This document shows, one piece after another, positions 11,344-25,096 of a stretch of DNA of 64,000 nucleotides (positions are counted from its first letter, which is position 1; every line of letters begins with the position of its first letter). Position numbers and translations under genes: made by a program. The notes below the pieces were generated by a model, which saw only the letters and a program-made list of their open reading frames with translations, was not told the DNA's origin and did not search any database. The DNA comes from Liolophura sinensis. Lineage: Eukaryota; Mollusca; Polyplacophora; Chitonida; Chitonidae. The stretch covers positions 18,420 through 82,419 of the forward strand of contig NW_027018100.1 of assembly GCF_032854445.1 (NCBI RefSeq), given 5' to 3'.

Positions 11344-14300
11344 CAAATGAATAATCATTGATGTCAAGATCACGTGCCCAGCAACGGCTCTTACTCCATG
11401 GAAACCAAGGAAATTTGCAATTTTTCAACAGCTGGAGATGCCTGGCCCAATTGCGCATCTTTTGGCACCTTATTGATGTGGGTCAGTGTTCAATTGTCCT
11501 TTTTACAGCGGACTGTATCAAGTACCTTGTGTTTTTTTTATATACAAATGGTGTGGTTTTTCTACATGTAGATAAAGACATTGAGTTTGTCTTCGACTTA
11601 GAAGTAAGACAACTGCTGGGTGAGTTAAATGGGCTTGGCCCAAAGATTTCACGTCGTCTGGGCTACCGAAGGGCACATAACTTATAATGAAAAGTTGAAT
11701 ATAGTAATGACCAGTCGCGATTGTACATAGTTAATGTAGCCGATTTCAATTAGCAAAAAGACCTGGCAAAAATCCAAAAGTGGAAAAACTGTTCCAATGC
11801 TGCTGGTAAGAGGCTAATCCGACGTATTTTTTGACGAGAAATCGAATGGTGCAAACTGCGTTGCTCTCCGACCAATACTTTTGGCTGTAGCCACAAATGA
11901 ATAATCATTGATGTCAAGATCACGTGCCCAGCAACTGCTCTTACTCCATGGAAACCAAGGAAATTTGCAATTTTTCAACAGCTGGAGATGCATGGCCCAA
12001 TTGCGCATCTTTTGGCACCTTATTGATGTGGGTCAGTGTTCAATTGTACTTTTTACAGCGGACTGTATCAAGTACCTTGTGTTTTTTTTATATACAAATG
12101 GTGTGGTTTTTCTACATGTAGATAAAGACATTGAGTTTGTCTTCGACTTAGAAGTAAGACAACTTCTGGGTGAGTTAAATGGGCTTGGCCCAAAGATTTG
12201 ACGTCGTCTGGGCTACCGAAGGGCACATAACTTATAATGAAAAGTTGAATATAGTAATGACCAGTCGCGATTGTACATAGTTAATGTAGCCGATTTCAAT
12301 TAGAAAAAATACCAGGCAAAAATCCAAAAGTGGAAAAACTGTTAAAATGCTGCTGGTAAGAGGCTAATCCGACGTATTTTTTAACGAGAAATCGAATGGT
12401 GCAAACCGCGTTGCTCTCCGACCAATACTTTTGGCTGTAGCCACAAATGAATAATCATTGATGTCAAGATCACGTGCCCAGCAACGGGTCCTACTCCATG
12501 GAAACCAAGGAAATTTGCAATTTTTCAACAGCTGGAGATGCCTGGCCCAATTGCGCATCTTTTGGCACCTTATTGATGTGGGTCAGTGTTCAATTGTACT
12601 TTTTACAGCGGACTGTATCAAGTACCTTGTGTTTTTTTTATATACAAATGGTGTGGTTTTTCTACATGTAGATAAAGACATTGAGTTTGTCTTCGACTTA
12701 GAAGTAAGACATTTGCTGGGTGAGTTAAATGGGCTTGGCCCAAAGATTTGACGTCGTCTGGGCTACCGAAGGGCACATAACTTATAATGAAAAGTTGAAT
12801 ATAGTAATGACCAGTCGCGATTGTACATAGTTAATGTAGCCGATTTCAATTCGCAAAAAGACCAGGCAAAAATCTAAAAGTGGAAAAACTGTTCCAATGC
12901 TGCTGGTAAGAGGCTAATCCGACGTATTTTTTGACGAGAAATCGAATGGTGCAAACCGCGTTGCTCTCCGACCAATACTTTTGGCTGTAGCCACAAATGA
13001 ATAATCATTGATGTCAAGATCACGTGCCCAGCAACGGCTCTTACTCCATGGAAACCAAGGAAATTTGCAATTTTTCAACAGCTGGAGATGCCTGGCCCAA
13101 TTGCGCATCTTTTTGCACCTTATTGATGTGGGTCAGTGTTCAATTGTACTTTTTACAGCGGACTGTATCAAGTACCTTGTGTTTTTTTTATATACAAATG
13201 GTGTGGTTTTTCTACATGTAGATAAAGACATTGAGATTGTCTTTGACTTAGAAGTAAGACAACTGCTGGGTGAGTTAAATGGGCTTGGCCTAAAGATTTG
13301 ACGTCGTCTGGGCTACCGAAGGGCACATAACTTATAATGAAAAGTTGAATATAGTAATGACCAGTCGCGATTGTACATAGTTAATGTAGCCGATTTCAAT
13401 TAGCAAAAAGACCAGGCAAAAATCCAAAAGTGGAAAAACTGTTCCAATGCTGCTGGTAAGAGGCTAATCCGACGTATTTTTTGACGAGAAATCGAATGGT
13501 GCAAACCGCGTTGCTCTCCGACCAATACTTTTGGCTGTAGCCACAAATGAATAATCATTGATGTCAAGATCACGTGCCCACCAACTGCTCTTACTCCATG
13601 GAAACCAAGGAAATTTGCAATTTTTCAACAGCTGGAGATGCCTGGCCCAATTGCGCATCTTTTGGCACCTTATTGATGTGGGTCAGTGTTAAATTGTACT
13701 TTTTACAGCGGACTGTATCAAGTACCTTGTGTTTTTTTTATATACAAATGGTGTGGTTCTTCTACATGTAGATAAAGACATTGAGTTTGTCTTCGACTTA
13801 CAAGTAAGACAACTTCTGGGTGAGTTAAATGGGCTTGGCCCAAAGATTTGACGTCGTCTGGGCTACCGAAGGGCACATAACTTATAATGAAAAGTTGAAT
13901 ATAGTAATGACCAGTCGCGATTGTACATAGTTAATGTAGCCGATTTCAATTAGAAAAAATACCAGGCAAAAATCCAAAAGTGGAAAAACTGTTCCAATGC
14001 TGCTGGTAAGAGGCTAATCCGACGTATTTTTTGACGAGAAATCGAATGGTGCAAACCGCGTTGCTCTCCGACCAATACTTTTGGCTGTAGCCACAAATGA
14101 ATAATCATTGATGTCAAGATCACGTGCCCAGCAACGGCTCTTACTCCATGGAAACCAAGGAAATTTGCAATTTTTCAACACCTGGAGATGCCTGGCCCAA
14201 TTGCGCATCTTTTGGCACCTTATTGATGTGGGTCAGTGTTCAATTGTACTTTTTACAGCGGACTGTATCAAGTACCTTGTGTTTTTTTTATATACAAATG

Positions 14301-14643
14301 GTGTGGTTTTTCTACATGTAGATAAAGACATTGAGTTTGTCTTCGACTTAGAAGTAAGACATTTGCTGGGTGAGTTAAATGGGCTTTGCCCAAAGATTTG
14401 ACGTCGTCTGGGCTACCGAAGGCCACATAACTTATAATGAAAAGTTGAATATAGTAATGACAAGTCGCGATTGTACATAGTTAATGTAGCCGATTTCAAT
14501 TCGCAAAAAGACCAGGCAAAAATCCAAAAGTGGAAAAACTGTTCCAATGCTGCTGGTAAGAGGCTAATCCGACGTATTTTTTGACGAGAAATCGAATGGT
14601 GCAAACCGCGTTGCTCTCCGACCAATACTTTTGGCTGTAGCCA
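11344..14643. repeat. Six-monomer HOR, copy 1 (3,300 bp)
   Basis: Starts are 11344, 11894, 12444, 12994, 13544 and 14094, all exactly 550 bp. The order is G with ttgtcct/Q; C/L with 451A452A; R with H; G with 243A, 251T and Q; T with 148A and L; P with gctttgcc, 330C and gacaagtc. The first monomer also has tttcacg and 421T. This block is the template from which the two following blocks derive. The separate R and 243A monomers here are fused in both of them. Confidence 0.9.
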
Positions 14644-15743
14644 CAAATGAATAATCATTGATGTCAAGATCACGTGCCCAGCAACGGCTCTTACTCCATG
14701 GAAACCAAGGAAATTTGCAATTTTTCAACAGCTGGAGATGCCTGGCCCAATTGCGCATCTTTTGGCACCTTATTGATGTGGGTCAGTGTTCAATTGTACT
14801 TTTTACAGCGGACTGTATCAAGTACCTTGTGTTTTTTTTATATACAAATGGTGTGGTTTTTCTACATGTAGATAAAGACATTGAGTTTGTCTTCGACTTA
14901 GAAGTAAGACAACTGCTGGGTGAGTTAAATGGGCTTGGCCCAAAGATTTGACGTCGTCTGGGCTACCGAAGGGCACATAACTTATAATGAAAAGTTGAAT
15001 ATAGTAATGACCAGTCGCGATTGTACATAGTTAATGTAGCCGATTTCAATTAGCAAAAAGACCAGGCAAAAATCCAAAAGTGGAAAAACTGTTCCAATGC
15101 TGCTGGTAAGAGGCTAATCCGACGTATTTTTTGACGAGAAATCGAATGGTGCAAACTGCGTTGCTCTCCGACCAATACTTTTGGCTGTAGCCACAAATGA
15201 ATAATCATTGATGTCAAGATCACGTGCCCAGCAACTGCTCTTACTCCATGGAAACCAAGGAAATTTGCAATTTTTCAACAGCTGGAGATGCCTGGCCCAA
15301 TTGCGCATCTTTTGGCACCTTATTGATGTGGGTCAGTGTTCAATTGTACTTTTTACAGCGGACTGTATCAAGTACCTTGTGTTTTTTTTATATACAAATG
15401 GTGTGGTTTTTCTACATGTAGATAAAGACATTGAGTTTGTCTTCGACTTAGAAGTAAGACAACTTCTGGGTGAGTTAAATGGGCTTGGCCCAAAGATTTG
15501 ACGTCGTCTGGGCTACCGAAGGGCACATAACTTATAATGAAAAGTTGAATATAGTAATGACCAGTCGCGATTGTACATAGTTAATGTAGCCGATTTCAAT
15601 TAGAAAAAATACCAGGCAAAAATCCAAAAGTGGAAAAACTGTTAAAATGCTGCTGGTAAGAGGCTAATCCGACGTATTTTTTGACGAGAAATCGAATGGT
15701 GCAAACCGCGTTGCTCTCCGACCAATACTTTTGGCTGTAGCCA

Positions 15744-16293
15744 CAAATGAATAATCATTGATGTCAAGATCACGTGCCCAGCAACGGGTCCTACTCCATG
15801 GAAACCAAGGAAATTTGCAATTTTTCAACAGCTGGAGATGCCTGGCCCAATTGCGCATCTTTTGGCACCTTATTGATGTGGGTCAGTGTTCAATTGTACT
15901 TTTTACAGCGGACTGTATCAAGTACCTTGTGTTTTTTTTATATATAAATGGTGTGGTTTTTCTACATGTAGATAAAGACATTGAGATTGTCTTTGACTTA
16001 GAAGTAAGACAACTGCTGGGTGAGTTAAATGGGCTTGGCCCAAAGATTTGACGTCGTCTGGGCTACCGAAGGGCACATAACTTATAATGAAAAGTTGAAT
16101 ATAGTAATGATCAGTCGCGATTGTACATAGTTAATGTAGCCGATTTCAATTAGCAAAAAGACCAGGCAAAAATCCAAAAGTGGAAAAACTGTTCCAATGC
16201 TGCTGGTAAGAGGCTAATCCGACGTATTTTTTGACGAGAAATCGAATGGTGCAAACCGCGTTGCTCTCCGACCAATACTTTTGGCTGTAGCCA
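15744..16293. repeat. Hybrid monomer from unequal crossover (R x 243A)
   Basis: The left part has the R alleles 45G and 48C, seen otherwise only at 12444 and 18497. The right part has 243A (gagattg), 251T (tttgac) and Q, which in the preceding block belong to the next monomer, 12994. The exchange point lies between monomer positions 48 and 243. The copy also has c202>t, giving tatataaa. It is 550 bp long, so the crossover was in register. The monomer at 18497 shares the hybrid structure and c202>t, so it descends from the same event. Confidence 0.85.
15941..15948 (+). promoter_or_regulatory. TATATAAA element created by c202>t (TATA-like)
   Basis: Most monomers have T8 followed by ATATACAAATGG. 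Here c202>t gives TATATAAA, a good match to the eukaryotic TATA-box core. The same change occurs at 18693-18700 in the related hybrid monomer. Nothing else suggests a promoter, and AT-rich tracts give such matches by chance. Confidence 0.15.
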
Positions 16294-17393
16294 CAAATGA
16301 ATAATCATTGATGTCAAGATCACGTGCCCACCAACTGCTCTTACTCCATGGAAACCAAGGAAATTTGCAATTTTTCAACAGCTGGAGATGCCTGGCCCAA
16401 TTGCGCATCTTTTGGCACCTTATTGATGTGGGTCAGTGTTAAATTGTACTTTTTACAGCGGACTGTATCAAGTACCTTGTGTTTTTTTTATATACAAATG
16501 GTGTGGTTTTTCTACATGTAGATAAAGACATTGAGTTTGTCTTCGACTTAGAAGTAAGACAACTTCTGGGTGAGTTAAATGGGCTTGGCCCAAAGATTTG
16601 ACGTCGTCTGGGCTACCGAAGGGCACATAACTTATAATGAAAAGTTGAATATAGTAATGACCAGTCGCGATTGTACATAGATAATGTAGCCGATTTCAAT
16701 TAGAAAAAATACCAGGCAAAAATCCAAAAGTGGAAAAACTGTTCCAATGCTGCTGGTAAGAGGCTAATCCGACGTATTTTTTGACGAGAAATCGAATGGT
16801 GCAAACCACGTTGCTCTCCGACTAATACTTTTGGCTGTAGCCACAAATGAATAATCATTGATGTCAAGATCACGTGCCCAGCAACGGCTCTTACTCCATG
16901 GAAACCAAGGAAATTTGCAATTTTTCAACAGCTGGAGATGCCTGGCCCAATCGCGCATCTTTTGGCACCTTATTGATGTGGGTCAGTGTTCAATTGTACT
17001 TTTTACAGCGGACTGTATCAAGTACCTTGTGTTTTTTTTATATACAAATGGTGTGGTTTTTCTACATGTAGATAAAGACATTGAGTTTGTCTTCGACTTA
17101 GAAGTAAGACATTTGCTGGGTGAGTTAAATGGGCTTGGCCCAAAGATTTGACGTCGTCTGGGCTACCGAAGGCCACATAACTTATAATGAAAAGTTGAAT
17201 ATAGTAATGACAAGTCGCGATTGTACATAGTTAATGTAGCCGATTTCAATTCGCAAAAAGACCAGGCAAAAATCCAAAAGTGGAAAAACTGTTCCAATGC
17301 TGCTGGTAAGAGGCTAATCCGACGTATTTTTTGACGAGAAATCGAATGGTGCAAACCGCGTTGCTCTCCGACCAATACTTTTGGCTGTAGCCA

Positions 17394-20300
17394 CAAATGA
17401 ATAATCATTGATGTCAAGATCACGTGCCCAGCAACGGCTCTTACTCCATGGAAACCAAGGAAATTTGCAATTTTTCAACAGCTGGAGATGCCTGGCCCAA
17501 TTGCGCATCTTTTGGCACCTTATTGATGTGGGTCAGTGTTCAATTGTCCTTTTTACAGCGGACTGTATCAAGTACCTTGTGTTTTTTTTATATACAAATG
17601 GTGTGGTTTTTCTACATGTAGATAAAGACATTGAGTTTGTCTTCGACTTAGAAGTAAGACAACTGCTGGGTGAGTTAAATGGGCTTGGCCCAAAGATTTG
17701 ACGTCGTCTGGGCTACCGAAGGGCACATAACTTATAATGAAAAGTTGAATATAGTAATGACCAGTCGCGATTGTACATAGTTAATGTAGCCGATTTCAAT
17801 TAGCAAAAAGACCAGGCAAAAATCCAAAAGTGGAAAAACTGTTCCAATGCTGCTGGTAAGAGGCTAATCCGACGTATTTTTTGACGAGAAATCGAATGGT
17901 GCAAACTGCGTTGCTCTCCGACCAATACTTTTGGCTGTAGCCACAAATGAATAATCATTGATGTCAAGATCACGTGCCCAGCAACTGCTCTTACTCCATG
18001 GAAACCAAGGAAATTTGCAATTTTTCAACAGCTGGAGATGCCTGGCCCAATTGCGCATCTTTTGGCACCTTATTGATGTGGGTCAGTGTTCAATTGTACT
18101 TTTTACAGCGGACTGTATCAAGTACCTTGTGTTTTTTTTTATATACAAATGTGTGGTTTTTCTACATGTAGATAAAGACATTGAGTTTGTCTTCGACTTA
18201 GAAGTAAGACAACTTCTGGGTGAGTTTAAATGGGCTTGGCCCAAAGATTTGACGTCGTCTGGGCTACCGAAGGGCACATAACTTATAATGAAAAGTTGAA
18301 TATAGTAATGACCAGTCGCGATTGTACATAGTTAATGTAGCCGATTTCAATTAGAAAAAATACCAGGCAAAAATCCAAAAGTGGAAAAACTGTTAAAATG
18401 CTGCTGGTAAGAGGGCTAATCCGACGTATTTTTTGACGAGAAATCGAATGGTGCAAACAAGCGTTGCTCTCCGACCAATACTTTTGGCTGTAGCCACAAA
18501 TGAATAATCATTGATGTCAAGATCACGTGCCCAGCAACGGGTCCTACTCCATGGAAACCAAGGAAATTGCAATTTTTCAACAGCTGGAGATGCCTGGCCC
18601 AATTGCGCATCTTTTGGCACCTTATTGATGTGGGTCAGTGTTCAATTGTACTTTTTACAGCGGACTGTATCAAGTACCTTGTGTTTTTTTTATATATAAA
18701 TGGTGTGGTTTTTCTACATGTAGATAAAGACATTGAGATTTTCTTTGACTTAGAAGTAAGACACTGCCTGGGTGAGTTAAAATGGGGCTTGGCCCAAAGA
18801 TTTGACGTCGTCTGGGCTACCGAAGGGCACATAACTTATAATGAAAAGTTGAATATAGTAATGACCAGTCGCGATTGTACATAGTTAATGTAGCCGATTT
18901 CAATTAGCAAAAAGACCAGGCAAAAATCCAAAAGTGGAAAAACTGTTCCAATGCTGCTGGTAAGAGGCTAATCCGACGTATTTTTTGACGAGAAATCGAA
19001 TGGTGCAAACCGCGTTGCTCTCCGACCAATACTTTTGGCTGTAGCCACAAATGAATAATCATTGATGTCAAGATCACGTGCCCACCAACTGCTCTTACTC
19101 CATGGAAACCAAGGAAATTTGCAATTTTTCAACAGCTGGAGATGCCTGGCCCAATTGCGCATCTTTTGGCACCTTATTGATGTGGGTCAGTGTTAAATTG
19201 TACTTTTTACAGCGGACTGTATCAAGTACCTTGTGTTTTTTTTATATACAAATGGTGTGGTTTTTCTACATGTAGATAAAGACATTGAGTTTGTCTTCGA
19301 CTTAGAAGTAAGACAACTTCTGGGTGAGTTAAATGGGCTTGGCCCAAAGATTTGACGTCGTCTGGGCTACCGAAGGGCACATAACTTATAATGAAAAGTT
19401 GAATATAGTAATGACCAGTCGCGATTGTACATAGTTAATGTAGCCGATTTCAATTAGAAAAAATACCAGGCAAAAATCCAAAAGTGGAAAAACTGTTCCA
19501 ATGCTGCTGGTAAGAGGCTAATCCGACGTATTTTTTGACGAGAAATCGAATGGTGCAAACCGCGTTGCTCTCCGACCAATACTTTTGGCTGTAGCCACAA
19601 ATGAATAATCATTGATGTCAAGATCACGTGCCCAGCAACGGCTCTTACTCCATGGAAACCAAGGAAATTTGCAATTTTTCAACACCTGGAGATGCCTGGC
19701 CCAATTGCGCATCTTTTGGCACCTTATTGATGTGGGTCAGTGTTCAATTGTACTTTTTACAGCGGACTGTATCAAGTACCTTGTGTTTTTTTTATATACA
19801 AATGGTGTGGTTTTTCTACATGTAGATAAAGACATTGAGTTTGTCTTCGACTTAGAAGTAAGACATTTGCTGGGTGAGTTAAATGGGCTTGGCCCAAAGA
19901 TTTGACGTCGTCTGGGCTACCGAAGGGCACATAACTTATAATGAAAAGTTGAATATAGTAATGACCAGTCGCGATTGTACATAGTTAATGTAGCCGATTT
20001 CAATTCGCAAAAAGACCAGGCAAAAATCTAAAAGTGGAAAAACTGTTCCAATGCTGCTGGTAAGAGGCTAATCCGACGTATTTTTTGACGAGAAATCGAA
20101 TGGTGCAAACCGCGTTGCTCTCCGACCAATACTTTTGGCTGTAGCCACAAATGAATAATCATTGATGTCAAGATCACGTGCCCAGCAACGGCTCTTACTC
20201 CATGGAAACCAAGGAAATTTGCAATTTTTCAACAGCTGGAGATGCCTGGCCCAATTGCGCATCTTTTGCCACCTTATTGATGTGGGTCAGTGTTCAATTG

Positions 20301-20697
20301 TACTTTTTACAGCGGACTGTATCAAGTACCTTGTGTTTTTTTTATATACAAATGGTGTGGTTTTTCTACATGTAGATAAAGACATTGAGTTTGTCTTTGA
20401 CTTAGAAGTAAGACAACTGCTGGGTGAGTTAAATGGGCTTGGCCCAAAGATTTGACGTCGTCTGGGCTACCGAAGGGCACATAACTTATAATGAAAAGTT
20501 GAATATAGTAATGACCAGTCGCGATTGTACATAGTTAATGTAGCCGATTTCAATTAGAAAAAATACCAGGCAAAAATCCAAAAGTGGAAAAACTGTTCCA
20601 ATGCTGCTGGTAAGAGGCTAATCCGACGTATTTTTTGACGAGAAATCGAATGGTGCCAACCGCGTTGCTCTCCGACCAATACTTTTGGCTGTAGCCA
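17394..20697. repeat. Six-monomer block, third HOR copy, with an indel-rich centre
   Basis: Starts are 17394, 17944, 18497, 19048, 19598 and 20148. The order is G with ttgtcct/Q; C/L; R-243A hybrid; T/148A/L; P; then G with tttgccacc, 251T and Q. Monomers 17944 (553 bp) and 18497 (551 bp) carry many private changes: T9 with aatgtgtgg, gagtttaaatg, gagggct, caaacaagcg, one t lost in ggaaattgc, gagattttc, gacactgcctggg and aaaatgggg. Their neighbours are clean 550-bp copies, so the errors are local. Confidence 0.88.
18693..18700 (+). promoter_or_regulatory. TATATAAA element (second copy)
   Basis: Shared c202>t allele in the hybrid monomer at 18497. It supports common descent with 15744 better than it supports promoter function. 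Confidence 0.15.
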
Positions 20698-22347
20698 CAA
20701 GTGAATAATCATTGATGTCAAGATCACGTGCCCAGCAACTGCTCTTACTCCATGGAAACCAAGGAAATTTGCAATTTTTCAACAGCTGGAGATGCCTGGC
20801 CCAATTGCGCATCTTTTGGCACCTTATTGATGTGGGTCAGTGTTAAATTGTACTTTTTACAGCGGACTGTATCAAGTACCTTGTGTTTTTTTTATATACA
20901 AATGGTGTGGTTTTTCTACATGTAGATAAAGACATTGAGTTTGTCTTCGACTTAGAAGTAAGACAACTTCTGGGTGAGTTAAATGGGCTTGGCCCAAAGA
21001 TTTGACGTCGTCTGGGCTACCGAAGGGCACATAACTTATAATGAAAAGTTGAATATAGTAATGACCAGTCGCGATTGTACATAGATAATGTAGCCGATTT
21101 CAATTAGAAAAAATACCAGGCAAAAATCCAAAAGTGGAAAAACTGTTCCAATGCTGCTGGTAAGAGGCTAATCCGACGTATTTTTTGACGAGAAATCGAA
21201 TGGTGCAAACCACGTTGCTCTCCGACTAATACTTTTGGCTGTAGCCACAAATGAATAATCATTGATGTCAAGATCACGTGCCCAGCAACGGCTCTTACTC
21301 CATGGAAACCAAGGAAATTTGCAATTTTTCAACAGCTGGAGATGCCTGGCCCAATCGCGCATCTTTTGGCACCTTATTGATGTGGGTCAGTGTTCAATTG
21401 TACTTTTTACAGCGGACTGTATCAAGTACATTGTGTTTTTTTTATATACAAATGGTGTGGTTCTTCTACATGTAGATAAAGACATTGAGTTTGTCTTCGA
21501 CTTAGAAGTGAGACATTTGCTGGGTGAGTTAAATGGGCTTGGCCCAAAGATTTGACGTCGTCTGGGCTACCGAAGGGCACATAACTTATAATGAAAAGTT
21601 GAATATAGTAATGACCAGTCGCGATTGTACATAGTTAATGTAGCCGATTTCAATTAGCAAAAAGACCAGGCAAAAATCCAAAAGTGGAAAAACTGTTCCA
21701 ATGCTGCTGGTAAGAGGCTAATCCGACGTATTTTTTGACGAGGAATCGAATGGTGCAAACCGCGTTGCTCTCCGACCAATACTTTTGGCTGTAGCCACAA
21801 ATGAATAATCATTGATGTCAAGATCACGTGCCCAGCAACTGCTCTTACTCCATGGAAGCCAAGGAAATTTGCAATTTTTCAACAGCTGGAGATGCCTGGC
21901 CCAATTGCGCATCTTTTGGCACCTTATTGATGTGGGTCAGTGTTAAATTGTACTTTTTACAGCGGACTGTATCAAGTACCTTGTGTTTTTTTTATATACA
22001 AATGGTGTGGTTTTTCTACATGTAGATAAAGACATTGAGTTTGTCTTCGACTTAGAAGTAAGACAACTTCTGGGTGAGTTAAATGGGCTTGGCCCAAAGA
22101 TTTGACGTCGTCTGGGCTACCGAAGGGCACATAACTTATAATGAAAAATTGAATATAGTAATGACCAGTCGCGATTGTACATAGTTAATGTAGCCGATTT
22201 CAATTAGAAAAAATACAAGGCAAAAATCCAAAAGTGGAAAAACTGTTCCAATGCTGCTGGTAAGAGGCTAATCCGACGTATTTTTTGACGAGAAATCGAA
22301 TGGTGCAAACCACGTTGCTCTCCGACTAATACTTTTGGCTGTAGCCA
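20698..22347. repeat. Three 550-bp monomers: C/148A/L, caatcgcgc/H, C/148A/L
   Basis: Starts are 20698, 21248 and 21798. The first two repeat the pair at 16294-17393 eight monomers away, sharing agataatg, 515A, 530T and caatcgcgc. The first has caagtgaat at its start, preceded by gtgccaacc in the copy before. The second has 216C and gaagtgag, and is followed by gaggaatcg. The third has gaagcc for gaaacc, aaaaattg and tacaagg. Confidence 0.87.
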
Positions 22348-25096
22348 CAAATGAATAATCATTGATGTCAAGATCACGTGCCCAGCAACGGCTCTTACTC
22401 CATGGAAACCAAGGAAATTTGCAATTTTTCAACAGCTGGAGATGCCTGACCCAATTGCGCATCTTTTGGCACCTTATTGATGTGGGTCAGTGTTCAATTG
22501 TACTTTTTACAGCGGACTGTATCAAGTACCTTGTGTTTTTTTATATACAAATGGTGTGGTTCTTCTACATGTAGATAAAGACATTGAGTTTGTCTTCGAC
22601 TTAGAAGTGAGACATTTGCTGGGTGAGTTAAATGGGCTTGGCCCAAAGATTTGACGTCGTCTGGGCTACCGAAGGGCACATAACTTATAATGAAAAGTTG
22701 AATATAGTAATGACCAGTCGCGATTGTACATAGTTAATGTAGCCGATTTCAATTCGCAAAAAGACCAGGTAAAAATCCAAAAGTGGAAAAACTGTTCCAA
22801 TGCTGCTGGTAAGAGGCTAATCCGACGTATTTTTTGACGAGAAATCGAATGGTGCAAACCGCGTTGCTCTCCGACCAATACTTTTGGCTGTAGCCACAAA
22901 TGAATAATCATTGATGTCAAGATCACGTGCCCACCAACGGCTCTTACTCCATGGAAACCAAGGAAATTTGCAATTTTTCAACAGCTGGAGATGCCTGGCC
23001 CAATTGCGCATCTTTTGGCACCTTATTGATGTGGGTCAGTGTTCAATTGTACTTTTTACAGCGGACTGTATCAAGTACCTTGTGTTTTTTTTATATACAA
23101 ATGGTGTGGTTTTTCTACATGTAGATAAAGACATTGAGTTTGTCTTCGACTTAGAAGTAAGACATTTGCTGGGTGAGTTAAATGGGCTTGGCCCAAAGAT
23201 TTGACGTCGTCTGGGCTACCGAAGGGCACATAACTTATAATGAAAAGTTGAATATAGTAATGACCAGTCGCGATTGTACATAGTTAATGTAGCCGATTTC
23301 AATTAGAAAAAAGACCAGGCAAAAATCTAAAAGTGGAAAAACTGTTCCAATGCTGCTGGTAAGAGGCTAATCCGACGTATTTTTTGACGAGAAATCGAAT
23401 GGTGCAAACCGCGTTGCTCTCCGACCAATACTTTTGGCTGTAGCCACAAATGAATAATCATTGATGTCAAGATCACGTGCCCAGCAACGGCTCTTACTCC
23501 ATGGAAACCAAGGAAATTTGCAATTTTTCAACAGCTGGAGATGCCTGGCCCAATTGCGCATCTTTTGGCACCTTATTGATGTGGGTCAGTGTTCAATTGT
23601 ACTTTTTACAGCGGACTGTATCAAGTACCTTGTGTTTTTTTTATATACAAATGGTGTGGTTTTTCTACATGTAGATAAAGACATTGAGTTTGTCTTCGAC
23701 TTAGAAGTAAGACATTTGCTGGGTGAGTTAAATGGGCTTGGCCCAAAGATTTGACGTCGTCTGGGCTACCGAAGGGCACATAACTTATAATGAAAAGTTG
23801 AATATAGTAATGACCAGTCGCGATTGTACATAGTTAATGTAGCCGATTTCAATTCGCAAAAAGACCAGGCAAAAATCCAAAAGTAGAAAAACTGTTCCAA
23901 TGCTGCTGGTAAGAGGCTAATCCGACGTATTTTTTGACGAGAAATCGAATGGTGCAAACCGCGTTGCTCTCCGACCAATACTTTTGGCTATAGACACAAA
24001 TGAATAATCATTGATGTCAAGATCACGTGCCCAGCAACGGCTCTTACTCCATGGAAACCAAGGAAATTTGCAATTTTTCAACAGCTGGAGATGCCTGGCC
24101 CAATTGCGCATCTTTTGGCACCTTATTGATGTGGGTCAGTGTTCAATTGTACTTTTTACAGCGGACTGTATCAAGTACCTTGTGTTTTTTTTATATACAA
24201 ATGGTGTGGTTCTTCTACATGTAGATAAAGACATTGAGTTTGTCTTCGACTTAGAAGTGAGACATTTGCTGGGTGAGTTAAATGGGCTTGGCCCAAAGAT
24301 TTGACGTCGTCTGGGCTACCGAAGGCCACATAACTTATAATGAAAAGTTGAATATAGTAATGACCAGTCGCGATTGTACATAGTTAATGTAGCCGATTTC
24401 AATTAGCAAAAAGACCTGGCAAAAATCCAAAAGTGGAAAAACTGTTCCAATGCTGCTGGTAAGAGGCTAATCCGACGTATTGTTTGACGAGAAATCGAAT
24501 GGTGCAAACCGCGTTGCTCTCCGACCAATACTTTTGGCTGTAGCCACAAATGAATAATCATTGATGTCAAGATCACGTGCCCAGCAACGGCTCTTACTCC
24601 ATGGAAACCAAGGAAATTTGCAATTTTTCAACAGCTGGAGATGCCTGGCCCAATTGCGCATCTTTTGGCACCTTATTGATGTGGGTCAGTGTTCAATTGT
24701 ATTTTTCACATCAGACTTTATCATGTACCTTGTGTTTTTTTTATATACAAATGGTGTGGTTTTTCTACATGTAGATAAAGACATTGAGTTTGTCTTCGAC
24801 TTAGAAGTAAGACATTTGCTGGGTGAGTTAAATGGGCTTGGCCCAAAGATTTGACGTCGTCTGGGCTACCGAAGGGCACATAACTTATAATGAAAAGTTG
24901 AATATAGTAATGACCAGTCGCGATTGTACATAGTTAATGTAGCCGATTTCAATTAGAAAAAATACCAGGAAAAAATCCAAAAGTGGAAAAACTGTTCCAA
25001 TGCTGCTGGTAAGAGGCTAATCCGACGTATTTTTTGACGAGAAATCGAATGGTGCAAACCACGTTGCTCTCCGACTAATACTTTTGGCTGTAGCCA
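22348..25096. repeat. Five-monomer block opening with an A-class copy
   Basis: Starts are 22348, 22897, 23447, 23997 and 24547. The order is A/T7 with 216C and 424T; accaacgg (38C alone) with H; H with 439A and 544A; 216C/gaagtgag/330C/421T with tattgtttg; then h2 with 411A/417T. The last has atttttcac in place of actttttac. The A-class copy recurs at 25097 and 27846, giving a 2,749-bp spacing. Copies three to five reappear 11 monomers downstream at 29494-31143. Confidence 0.88.

Larger units (their letters stand above)
14644..17393. repeat. Five-monomer HOR derivative (2,750 bp)
   Basis: Starts are 14644, 15194, 15744, 16294 and 16844, all 550 bp. The order is G/Q; C/L with 451A452A; an R-to-243A hybrid; T/148A/L with agataatg; and an H monomer with caatcgcgc, 330C and gacaagtc. 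Compared with the preceding block, one monomer has been lost by fusion of the R and 243A copies. The T and caatcgcgc pair shares its agataatg, 515A and 530T alleles with 20698-21797. Confidence 0.9.
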
